Shown here: positions 18,174 through 26,515 of the stretch, in pieces | Layout: the number at the start of each line of letters is the position of its first letter | Numbering within the stretch: position 1 is the stretch's first letter | Source: Candidatus Poribacteria bacterium | Lineage (GTDB): Bacteria > Poribacteria > WGA-4E > WGA-3G | DNA length: 64,000 bases | Assembly (NCBI GenBank): GCA_022827625.1 | Contig: JAJEIE010000027.1 | Span: 238,827-302,826 of the forward strand | Reading direction: 5' to 3' | Position numbers and translations under genes: made by a program | Notes under the pieces: generated by a model | What the model was told of the DNA's origin: nothing | What the model saw: the letters and a program-made list of their open reading frames with translations, nothing else | Database searches by the model: none

Positions 18174-18698
18174 TTATTGAAACGTGATCTGCTGCTGTTC
18201 CGCTGTCTCCAAAAGATTTCGGACGATCTCTAATGTCAACTTAGAAAGTTTCTGTGAAAACTCAGCATCCGTTAGCGTCCGGTATCGCGTCGGTTGCGAT
18301 GTTGTGAGCCGTTCATTCGCAATTGTTAAAGCACTGGAGACAAGCGATATTGGCACTTCAAGAGCAGTGTGAGTAAGGGTCGGAGCAGTGTGAGGGACGG
18401 GTAAAGTCATGAGCGACTCTGCAGTATCACCCGCCAAAAAATTTTCCCGTCGCGAATCAATCTCCGCCAATGCTTGTTGCGCAGCGATTTGGTGTGCGAA
18501 TTTTTTCGATCCGGGTACCGGTTTCGAGGTCTCATAGGTCCTATCCCCGTAGGCTACGGTTACCTGCCAGCTTGGTGCATCCGCTGGACCGTGCTGCGTT
18601 TCAGTATACGTCGGTTGGCTCAACCCGCGTTCCTGACAGTATTGAATCAAAAGTCCTTTATAATTTTCTAAAATCTCGCCAGTAGCCAGATCTGCCAT
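18174..18698 (-). CDS. Double-stranded RNA-binding domain protein
   Basis: 174-aa protein. Residues about 11-80 match a dsRNA-binding motif (DRBM): NYKGLLIQYCQERGLSQPTY, then the WQVTVAYGDRTYETSKPVPGSKK strand region, then KKFAHQIAAQQALAEI, which contains the basic helix-2 start. The rest (85-174) has no family I recognise and ends in a helical stretch. Unlike RNase III there is no nuclease domain, so this is a stand-alone dsRBD protein. It lies just downstream of rpsU and upstream of an EQG membrane protein, all closely spaced on the minus strand. A role in ribosome or small-RNA handling is a guess from context. Confidence 0.78.
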   Translation of the reverse strand: MADLATGEILENYKGLLIQYCQERGLSQPTYTETQHGPADAPSWQVTVAYGDRTYETSKPVPGSKKFAHQIAAQQALAEIDSRRENFLAGDTAESLMTLPVPHTAPTLTHTALEVPISLVSSALTIANERLTTSQPTRYRTLTDAEFSQKLSKLTLEIVRNLLETAEQQQITFQ

Positions 18699-18716
18699 AC
18701 CTCACTCCTGTCTGTC

Positions 18717-18941
18717 CTAAGATCGAAAGCCACTGTGTCGAGGGCTGCCCATCATTTTGCGGGGTTTAACTTTCCGCTGCCGTTTCATCTCGATTCTGCG
18801 ACGTTTCTCGCTCGGTTTCTCATAGAAACTTCGCTTTTTAATCTCAGTAACGATACCGGCTTTCCCGCACATCTTCTTGAACCGTGCGAGTGCACGATCA
18901 AACGTCTCGCTTGGGTTGACATTTACTTCGACTTGAACCAT
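18717..18941 (-). CDS. rpsU: 30S ribosomal protein bS21
   Basis: 74-aa basic protein with the bS21 pattern: VQVEVNVNPSETFDRALARFKKMCGKAG, then EIKKRSFYEKPSEKRRR and a basic tail KRQRKVKPRKM. bS21 sits on the 30S platform near the anti-Shine-Dalgarno and helps initiation. GGAGGC lies 6 nt upstream of ATG, and a near-perfect promoter is at 18987-19015. It is the first gene of a three-gene minus-strand cluster with a dsRNA-binding protein and a membrane protein. Confidence 0.95.
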   Translation of the reverse strand: MVQVEVNVNPSETFDRALARFKKMCGKAGIVTEIKKRSFYEKPSEKRRRIEMKRQRKVKPRKMMGSPRHSGFRS

Positions 18942-18986
18942 TTTTGCGCCTCCATTGGGGTTAGCGTTATAAAAACTATTGTATAA

Positions 18987-19015
18987 ATTGTATCACATTT
19001 GAGGCGGGATGTCAA
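18987..19015 (-). promoter_or_regulatory. rpsU promoter
   Basis: On the minus strand TTGACA (19015-19010) and TACAAT (18992-18987) with 17-nt spacing, about 45 nt upstream of the rpsU start. Confidence 0.75.
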
Positions 19016-19027
19016 ATATTTTAATGG

Positions 19028-19118
19028 CTACTCGCTAATCGCTTACCGTCCACCGACTACCGCTATTCGCGATCAGTGGTTCGCGATACGCTATTCGCTA
19101 TTCGCGAACGGCTATCTG
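19028..19118. repeat. Heptanucleotide repeat array (13 units in register)
   Basis: Thirteen consecutive 7-nt units in strict register, degenerate around CTAxTCG/CTATTCG/CGATACG, filling the space between the divergent promoters of rpsU and the TauE/SafE gene. Confidence 0.8.
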
Positions 19119-19122
19119 CCCC

Positions 19123-19151
19123 TTGACAATTTACCCGAACTCCATTATACT
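19123..19151 (+). promoter_or_regulatory. Promoter of the TauE/SafE gene
   Basis: TTGACA (19123-19128) and TATACT (19146-19151), 17 nt apart. Transcription from here starts near 19158, only a few bases before AGGAGG at 19166-19171, so translation must begin at about 19179. Confidence 0.75.
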
Positions 19152-19178
19152 TGGTCTTACGGAAAAGGAGGCAGCCCT

Positions 19179-19934
19179 ATCTACGAAATTATCGTCCTCT
19201 GCTTCGGTGCATGGCTCACCGGGGTCAGCAAAGCCGGGTTCGGCGGTGGGATCGGCATGATTGTCGTCCCGATGTTCACACACTTCCGCAGCGCACGGAA
19301 CGTCATCGGACTTATGCTCCTGCTGCTTTTCTCCACTGATGTCTTCTCACTCCGCCACTATTGGAACCGTTGGCACCGCCAGAGCGTCACACGTTTGATC
19401 CTCGGCTCTCTCCTCGGTATCGCCTTAGCAAGCCTGATTCTAAAGGACATCTCCGATTATCATCTCAAGAAGGTTATTGGGGGAATTGCCTGTCTCTTCG
19501 CGCTCTTGGAATTCCTGCGTCCCTACTGGCAACGGTGGCTTGGGAACACTGAACAATCCGTTGAAGCGGCGTGGAACTTCAAAACGTGGCAAGGGCTGCT
19601 TGCGGGGTTGTTTGCTGGTGTGTTCTCGACGCTTGCGCACATGGGTGGACTTGTTGTCGTTATGTATCTCCTCCCTCAGCGTTTAGGGAATACCGCCTTC
19701 GTTGCGACCACGACCGCTACTTATTTCTTACTCAACTTCATCAAGATCCCGTTCTATTATCAACTCGATCTTTTCTCGCAGGAGATCCTCATCGAAGCCG
19801 TCGCGCTTTTACCGTTTATTGCGTTAGGCGTGCTGACCGGCATTGCCTTGAACAACCGGGTCCCGGAGCGGCTCTTTTCGAGGATTGTTTTGTTTTTCTT
19901 ATTTGCGACGGGGGTGCATCTGCTTTTGGGCTAA
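19179..19934 (+). CDS. TauE/SafE family anion permease, apparent AUC start
   Basis: About 251-aa membrane protein of the TauE/SafE (formerly DUF81) family, exporters or permeases of sulfite, sulfoacetate and related organosulfur anions. Roughly eight hydrophobic segments are visible, with the family-typical first helix FGAWLTGVSKAGFGGGIGM and LLAGLFAGVFSTLAHMGG in the second half. The open frame has an ATG at 18999, but that lies upstream of the promoter and its first 60 codons translate the heptad array. AGGAGG at 19166-19171 points to codon 19179-19181, which is ATC, exactly where the family N-terminus begins (IYEIIVLC). The next ATG would delete the first helix. Either AUC is the start or a base is wrong. 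Confidence 0.8.
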   Translation: MYEIIVLCFGAWLTGVSKAGFGGGIGMIVVPMFTHFRSARNVIGLMLLLLFSTDVFSLRHYWNRWHRQSVTRLILGSLLGIALASLILKDISDYHLKKVIGGIACLFALLEFLRPYWQRWLGNTEQSVEAAWNFKTWQGLLAGLFAGVFSTLAHMGGLVVVMYLLPQRLGNTAFVATTTATYFLLNFIKIPFYYQLDLFSQEILIEAVALLPFIALGVLTGIALNNRVPERLFSRIVLFFLFATGVHLLLG

Positions 19935-19937
19935 TGG

Positions 19938-20089
19938 CTGTTTGCTGTTCGCGGTTCGCGAACTGCGAATCAGGGTCCTACTATGGTAGATTTTAGGATT
20001 ACTTTTACATCACAGATCGGCACGTAGAAGCCGTCGGGATTTGGAAATCCCTCCTACTAAAAGCCGACAGCCGACAGCCAATAGCCAAC
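19938..20089. repeat. Heptad arrays and a palindromic element
   Basis: Five heptads in register at 19938-19972, a TGTAGG-GGGATT palindromic element in reverse orientation at 20033-20057, and four AGCCGAC/AGCCAAC heptads at 20062-20089. No gene or clear terminator is seen in this gap. Confidence 0.65.
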
Positions 20090-20171
20090 CGCTAAAAAAC
20101 ATTGCTACCGTCCAAACCTCTGTGATACACTATAGATATGCTGACACCCAAAGAAAACGAGGTTAAAATAA

Positions 20172-21164
20172 ATGACACTGAAATGGGGCGTGCTCGGTGC
20201 TGGAAGCGTTGCACAACGCAGAGCGATGCCTGCCATCAATAAAGCAAAGAACGCCGAGCTCCACGCCTTGCTCTCCCGAAATACCGACCGCGCGAAACAA
20301 TTGGCAGACGCGTATGGCGCGACCAACGCCTATACCACCGTCGATGCCCTCTTGGCAGATGACGGGCTCGATGCAATTTACGTTTCAACACCGGTTCATC
20401 TACACTCTGAACAGGTCATCGCCGCCGCAGAACGCGGTTTGCACGTGCTATGTGATAAACCCATGGCACTCACACCACAAGAGTGCCGAGAGATGATTAC
20501 CATCTGCGATGCCAACGGCGTCCACTTACAGGTCTGTTTCCTCTTTCGGTTTCACACCTGTTTTCAACAGATCCGAGCGTGGGTGAACGCCGGACGGCTC
20601 GGGCAGATTGTCCACGGACGTATGCCGTTTTTGAAGCAGTACCAACTCATGCCAGACGAATGGCGCGCCAAGCCTGAAGAAGGCGGGGGTGGGTGCTTTA
20701 TGGACCTCGGACCCCACAGCGTCGATTTACTCCGCTACCTCATCGGCGAGGTGAATGCCGTCAGCGCATTTTATAACAGTGCCGTCAACAACGCTGCCGT
20801 CGAAGAGACCGGTGGCATCGTCCTGCACTTTGATAACGGGGCGCAAGCGTTCACGGACCTCAGTTTCTCAGTCCCACATTGTGACATCGTCCTTGAACTT
20901 TACGGAACAGAAGGCACCGTCTGGGTTTACAACGACGATGGTTGGAAGATTCGCACCCATTTTGATGGCGAAACGGAGTTAATCTCCTCTTCGTATGAAG
21001 ACCTTTATCAATCCCAGTTCGAGCATTTTGCAGAATGCGTTCAACAGGGTGTCTCACCGATCACGACAGGTGTTGACGGATTAAGGGCAAACGAAATCTT
21101 AGCCGCCGCGTATCGCTCCGGTCAGATAGGGCAGGTCGTTTTCCTGCACCACCCCTCCCAATAG
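20172..21164 (+). CDS. Gfo/Idh/MocA family oxidoreductase
   Basis: 330-aa NAD(P)-dependent oxidoreductase. The N-terminal Rossmann motif is WGVLGAGSVAQRRAMPAI (about 5-22). The family motif EKP appears as HVLCDKPMAL (about 95), with the conserved lysine. The C-terminal alpha/beta domain includes GGCFMDLGPHSVDLLRYL with the catalytic-type histidine. Relatives act on sugars, inositols and similar polyols; the substrate cannot be told. ATG at 20172 with a weak GAGG site. It appears to be transcribed alone. Confidence 0.88.
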   Translation: MTLKWGVLGAGSVAQRRAMPAINKAKNAELHALLSRNTDRAKQLADAYGATNAYTTVDALLADDGLDAIYVSTPVHLHSEQVIAAAERGLHVLCDKPMALTPQECREMITICDANGVHLQVCFLFRFHTCFQQIRAWVNAGRLGQIVHGRMPFLKQYQLMPDEWRAKPEEGGGGCFMDLGPHSVDLLRYLIGEVNAVSAFYNSAVNNAAVEETGGIVLHFDNGAQAFTDLSFSVPHCDIVLELYGTEGTVWVYNDDGWKIRTHFDGETELISSSYEDLYQSQFEHFAECVQQGVSPITTGVDGLRANEILAAAYRSGQIGQVVFLHHPSQ

Positions 21165-21207
21165 CGACAAAATGACGCACATTACGCTTTCTGTGTTTTT
21201 GTTGGGA

Positions 21208-21291
21208 CAAATTGTCACGCCAAAAAACATGCCAAATTGTCACGTATCTCCAGCAATCTATGCCGATATGGCACTTTTCCCAATTGGCACG
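21208..21291 (+). promoter_or_regulatory. Repeated CAAATTGTCACG boxes upstream of groES
   Basis: The 12-mer CAAATTGTCACG occurs at 21208-21219 and 21233-21244 (25 nt apart), with a weaker copy CAATTGGCACG at 21281-21291. The first overlaps the palindrome GACAAATTGTC. No CIRCE (TTAGCACTC) element is present. This is a candidate operator for the groESL operon. The rest of the 310-nt gap has a short palindrome around GGCTTTAAAGCC (about 21417-21430). Confidence 0.35.
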
Positions 21292-21474
21292 AAAATTGCT
21301 ACTACTAACAACGACAATAGAGATGTTTTTGTGAAATGGGGTTTACAACGCGGCATTACCGCACTGTTTCTTTAAACTTCATTGGAGCGTCTCACTATAA
21401 CGTAAAATGATATAGGGGCTTTAAAGCCTTAGACCTTAATTTTTTATGCCAGATGCAAGGAGGAATCCACTAAA

Positions 21475-21765
21475 ATGGCACTTGTACCCCTTGGCGATAG
21501 AATACTCGTCAAACGTTCAGACAACGATGAACAGACAACCAGTGGCGGCATTATCATTCCCGATACCGCTAAGGAAAAACCGCAGGAAGGCGAAGTCGTG
21601 GCTGTTGGAAACGGCAGACTTCTCGACAGTGGCGAACGGCAACCCGTTGATGTCGCGGTCGGAGACCTTGTGCTCTTCGCTAAGTACGGCGGAACCGAAG
21701 TTACTTATGAAAATGACGAATATCTCATCTTGCGCGAAGATGATATCTTAGCCAAAGTTAACTAA
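21475..21765 (+). CDS. groES: Co-chaperonin GroES
   Basis: 96-aa Hsp10, the usual length. It shows [42 protein letters not shown] with the mobile loop between residues about 17 and 33, and the C-terminal [15 protein letters not shown]. It caps the GroEL barrel during ATP-driven folding. AAGGAGG at 21457-21463 lies 11 nt before ATG. groEL follows after 18 nt, so the two form an operon. Confidence 0.97.
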   Translation: MALVPLGDRILVKRSDNDEQTTSGGIIIPDTAKEKPQEGEVVAVGNGRLLDSGERQPVDVAVGDLVLFAKYGGTEVTYENDEYLILREDDILAKVN

Positions 21766-23409
<1,644 letters not shown>

Positions 23410-23418
23410 AAAATAGGT

Positions 23419-23440
23419 GGCGAGGTTTCCCAACCTCGTC
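23419..23440 (+). terminator. Hairpin after groEL (GCGAGGTT family)
   Basis: Stem GGCGAGGTT/AACCTCGTC with a TCCC loop, 10 nt after the groEL stop. The T-tract is weak, so termination is probable rather than sure. Related hairpins stand at 23593, 24774 and 41223. Confidence 0.5.
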
Positions 23441-23484
23441 TTGCTTCGATTATAGTAAATTATGTAAATAAGTTTACATATATT

Positions 23485-23551
23485 CTGTAGGAGCGATCTC
23501 CGAATCGCGACCCAACCGCTGTGAGTCGGGAATCGGAGTTCCCTCCTACAG
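23485..23551. repeat. Pair of 27-nt palindromic elements in inverted orientation
   Basis: Copy 23485-23511 and its inverted partner 23525-23551 belong to the CTGTAGGAGGGATT family. Each can form its own hairpin and the two can also pair with each other around a 13-nt loop. Internal stems differ between copies (GCGAT/ATCGC versus GGGAA/TTCCC). Confidence 0.7.
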
Positions 23552-23592
23552 TTCAGATGGAAAGCTAATTGTAGAATCCACTATAACATAAG

Positions 23593-23627
23593 TAGGCGAG
23601 GTTTTTAGCCTCGCCTATTTTTATTTT
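23593..23627. terminator. Bidirectional terminator between convergent groEL and glycosyltransferase
   Basis: Perfect 9-bp stem TAGGCGAGG (23593-23601)/CCTCGCCTA (23609-23617), followed by T-rich DNA on the plus strand and preceded by A-containing DNA for the minus strand. Confidence 0.8.
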
Positions 23628-24757
23628 TAGCAACCCGACAACAACCGCTCACATGCCTCAAGGACCCACCCGACTTCGATCGTGTGCATACACGGCGAGG
23701 TACCATCCGGTAACGCCTGACACCCGTATTCAAATCCCAAATTCAGACATGGGCTACACGGCAACTCTGCACAGACGACCCCCGCCTTGTGACTCCATGG
23801 TCCCCACTGGGCGAAATTCGTCGGACCGTGCAACCCGACGACACGGGTCCCCGCCGCCGCTGCAAGGTGCATCGGACCGCAGTTCCCACTGACAACGAGC
23901 GTCGCTGCCGCAAAGAGTGCCGCCAGTTGATTAACGTCCGTCTGACCGGCAAGCACGACTGACCGGTGTTTCGTCCGCTTTGCAATCTCTTGAGAAATTT
24001 CTACTTCTCCCGGTGCACCCGTTAAGACAATCTGTCCATCATACCGCGCGACGAGTGCATTTGCCAAAGCGACATAACGTTCTGGGGACCAGCGTCGCCG
24101 CGGTTCACCGCGTCTTCCTGCTTCTGGATGTAGCGCAAAAAGTGGTCTCTCCAGTGAGATACCCTCTTCCGTCAAGGTTTGATGCACCCACGTCTGTTCC
24201 GATTCGCTGTACCAGACTTCAAGCCCGAATTCGAGCGTTGGACACCCTAATCGTGTCGCAAGGTCTAAGAAGTTCCGAACCTCATGTTGTCCGGCGGTAT
24301 GTGGCACCGATGTTGTAAAGAGGAAATGGCGATGCTGTCCGTGAGTCCGAAACCCGATCCGCATCGGCGCACCGCTTGCATAGGCGAGGAGCGCGCTCAG
24401 TCGGGGCCAATGCTCCAAATCAATTGCCCAATCGAAACCTTCCTGTCGGAGCTGCGCGAACAACGCGGGTCCCAGCGTCCGGAAACGGATACGTTTGTTG
24501 ATGTACGGGCAGTGTGTCAAATAGTTCAGATTCGTTGGTGAGGCTAATACCGTGAATTCGGCGTTAGGAAAGGCGTGTCGGACGGCACGAATGGCGGGGA
24601 TCGCCAGAATTGTATCACCCAACGCGGAGAGTTGGATAAATAAAATCTTTTTTGGGGTGTCGGGTATCGGGCGGTGTTTGAGAAGTGGGCGTAGCAGCAG
24701 ATGAAGCGGGATGCCAAGATAGCGGTCTAAGAACTGTTGAAACCGATTAGACTGCAT
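23627..24757 (-). CDS. Glycosyltransferase family 9 (heptosyltransferase-like)
   Basis: 376-aa protein of the ADP-heptose:LPS heptosyltransferase family. The N-terminal domain has LFIQLSALGDTILAIPAIRAVRHAFP, the family's nucleotide-sugar fold start. The C-terminal domain has GNCGPMHLAAAAGTRVVGLHGPTNFAQWGPW, the donor-binding region. These enzymes add heptose to lipid A-core on the cytoplasmic face of the inner membrane, which fits a diderm envelope. Acceptor and sugar are not certain. It is preceded on its own strand by a terminator-like hairpin at 24774-24794. Confidence 0.88.
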   Translation of the reverse strand: MQSNRFQQFLDRYLGIPLHLLLRPLLKHRPIPDTPKKILFIQLSALGDTILAIPAIRAVRHAFPNAEFTVLASPTNLNYLTHCPYINKRIRFRTLGPALFAQLRQEGFDWAIDLEHWPRLSALLAYASGAPMRIGFRTHGQHRHFLFTTSVPHTAGQHEVRNFLDLATRLGCPTLEFGLEVWYSESEQTWVHQTLTEEGISLERPLFALHPEAGRRGEPRRRWSPERYVALANALVARYDGQIVLTGAPGEVEISQEIAKRTKHRSVVLAGQTDVNQLAALFAAATLVVSGNCGPMHLAAAAGTRVVGLHGPTNFAQWGPWSHKAGVVCAELPCSPCLNLGFEYGCQALPDGTSPCMHTIEVGWVLEACERLLSGC

Positions 24758-24773
24758 AAGTTTAAAAATGGTA

Positions 24774-24794
24774 GGCGAGGTTAGAAACCTCGCC
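24774..24794 (-). terminator. Terminator-like hairpin after the lipoprotein gene
   Basis: Perfect 9-bp stem GGCGAGGTT/AACCTCGCC with a 3-nt loop. On the minus strand it is followed by a short T run. It lies between the lipoprotein gene and the glycosyltransferase. Confidence 0.55.
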
Positions 24795-24838
24795 GGTCTT
24801 CACGTAAAATACTAAGGCGGTTAATTGCCAACAGCTAT

Positions 24839-25450
24839 TTAAGGTGATGCCGTAGCATACCCGTACAACTCAATCTCGGCGATGTTCGCGAGTGCCGTCG
24901 TCGGGCCGGTAATAAAATAGCGGTATCGCCCGCGTCGGATATTGCCATCGGAGGTTTGCACGTTTTCTCGCCTGAGTTGAATATTTTCACGCTTACGTGC
25001 TGCATCATCTGTTGTCCGCCGCACGACCACTTTAATACCTGAGGTCATGATGACCTTTTTGAGGCGGATGTCAATAATCAAATCTCTGTTGCTTCGACGG
25101 TCGTAAATTTTATCCCACTCTCCACGCGAATTAAAGGCGTGCACCTCAAATTCCTCAAGGTTGGTAGAGTGAATCACAATACGGTATATCGACTTCCTTT
25201 CCGGAAGGTAAATAATCGCCTCTGATGGGATGTCAAGATCCGTTCCTACGCTGCCGGACCCTTGCTTGCGTTGGGACTGACCGATAGTTTCGGGATTGGC
25301 ATCAATGAAGGCAGGGTCGGTCGCGCTTGTGCCGGGTAGGAGGGCGTAGTTCTCGCTCCACTTCTGTCCGAGGGTACATCCCCAATAGAAACACAACATC
25401 CCTAAAAGCACATATTTGCAAACCCAATTTCTGTTTAACTTCCAACTCAC
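24839..25450 (-). CDS. Probable lipoprotein, discoidin-like
   Basis: 203-aa exported protein. The N-terminus is a lipoprotein-type signal (VLLGMLCFYWGC, Cys25), although tryptophan at -2 is unusual for a lipobox. The mature part is beta-rich, and the C-terminus TTALANIAEIELYGYA resembles the end of a discoidin (F5/8 type C) domain, so carbohydrate or surface binding is possible. The start overlaps the stop of the metallopeptidase-like gene by 4 nt, which points to translational coupling and a shared role. Function is not known. Confidence 0.65.
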   Translation of the reverse strand: MSWKLNRNWVCKYVLLGMLCFYWGCTLGQKWSENYALLPGTSATDPAFIDANPETIGQSQRKQGSGSVGTDLDIPSEAIIYLPERKSIYRIVIHSTNLEEFEVHAFNSRGEWDKIYDRRSNRDLIIDIRLKKVIMTSGIKVVVRRTTDDAARKRENIQLRRENVQTSDGNIRRGRYRYFITGPTTALANIAEIELYGYATASP

Positions 25451-26505
25451 GGTTGCCTCCGAATTTGGCTGTTCATTTCTTCAATTTGCTTCAGAATATC
25501 TTCTTTCGTCAGTCTACGGACCTTGAACTGTAATTCCTGAAAAAACGGCACGAGATCCTCACCTGCGGCTTTGCTGAGATAATAGACGAGGAAACTCGTG
25601 CGCATCTTGCCCTCAAGTCTCTGGTGGAGCGCGTCGGTTTCCATCAACTCAAAGACCTTGATATAAAAATCGTTGCCGTACCGTTCGCGTAATTCGGAAA
25701 CAATGGTGTAGGAATATCTATAGCGCCACTGCGTGAGGGGCCCGCCATCGAGGTGTCCACCCCAGTTTTCCAATTGGTTCACACCATCAAGATCGACCCT
25801 TAAATCGCCTTTGAGGCTATCAAATTTCGGATGTGTTCCACCTTGTGCATACTCTGTCTGAATTAACACGGCGATACCTTCGGAGAACCAGACCGGCAAG
25901 AAATAGATATTTGTGAAGGCGTGCGTCAACTCGTGTGCTCTAACCCCGTGTTTCTCATACATCGCCAGCGGAAAATCCATCTTAATCCCGTTGACGAATT
26001 TCAGGTACCGTCCATTCTGGAATCCGTAACGGTAGTTTGTCGTCGTTGTTGCGGCAAGCCTCGTGCCTTGATAGATATCGTGCAACGTCACGTGGATTTT
26101 ATGCTTCGGTTGAAAACCGAAGAGTCGGTTCATTGCGTCGTAGAGGCTCTCCATATAACCGAGCGCGCTCCGAGCGAACGTCTCTCGCTCTTCAATGGAG
26201 TCAAGTTCTGAATGCTCGTACAAATCTTCGGCGAAAGTGAGGGTATAGTGGTCGCTCGTGGCGTACAACGCGTCAGGTTCTTTAATTTTGATCGTTGGAT
26301 TCGAGGGTCTGAGCATCAACGAACTGGCATTCCGCTCTTCAAGTATCCGTTGCTCACGGCGTTGCTGTGCTTCCTTAAGAGCGGTACAACCGTTGCAAAC
26401 CAGCACTGCTATTAGCATCACCACCCAGATCCGGGTCGATGTCGTGGCGCAATGCAACCCGTCGAAAACCTTGCTTATAAAGAGCAACCTATTTCTACAT
26501 TCCAT
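25447..26505 (-). CDS. Peptidase MA-like zinc metallopeptidase, probable lipoprotein
   Basis: 352-aa protein with a gluzincin signature: HELTH within GVRAHELTHAF and the downstream glutamate in WFSEGIAVLIQTEY, the arrangement of the peptidase MA-like family. The signal segment VVMLIAVLVCNGC suggests a lipid-anchored periplasmic or outer-membrane protein. The open frame starts at 26574, but that overlaps the upstream gene by 59 nt. ATG 26505 has AAGAGG 7 nt upstream and lies 10 nt after the upstream stop, so I use it. Coupled downstream to the discoidin-like lipoprotein. Substrate unknown. Confidence 0.78.
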   Translation of the reverse strand: MECRNRLLFISKVFDGLHCATTSTRIWVVMLIAVLVCNGCTALKEAQQRREQRILEERNASSLMLRPSNPTIKIKEPDALYATSDHYTLTFAEDLYEHSELDSIEERETFARSALGYMESLYDAMNRLFGFQPKHKIHVTLHDIYQGTRLAATTTTNYRYGFQNGRYLKFVNGIKMDFPLAMYEKHGVRAHELTHAFTNIYFLPVWFSEGIAVLIQTEYAQGGTHPKFDSLKGDLRVDLDGVNQLENWGGHLDGGPLTQWRYRYSYTIVSELRERYGNDFYIKVFELMETDALHQRLEGKMRTSFLVYYLSKAAGEDLVPFFQELQFKVRRLTKEDILKQIEEMNSQIRRQP

Positions 26506-26515
26506 GATTCGCCTC

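Noticed and set aside
18999-19178. N-terminal extension of the TauE/SafE protein from ATG 18999
   Set aside because: It lies upstream of the promoter and translates the heptad array; not part of the family.
21172-21375. 67-aa frame between the oxidoreductase and groES
   Set aside because: It overlaps the repeated boxes and has no ribosome site or recognisable features.
21165-21474. CIRCE operator upstream of groES
   Set aside because: No TTAGCACTC/GAGTGCTAA inverted repeat was found.
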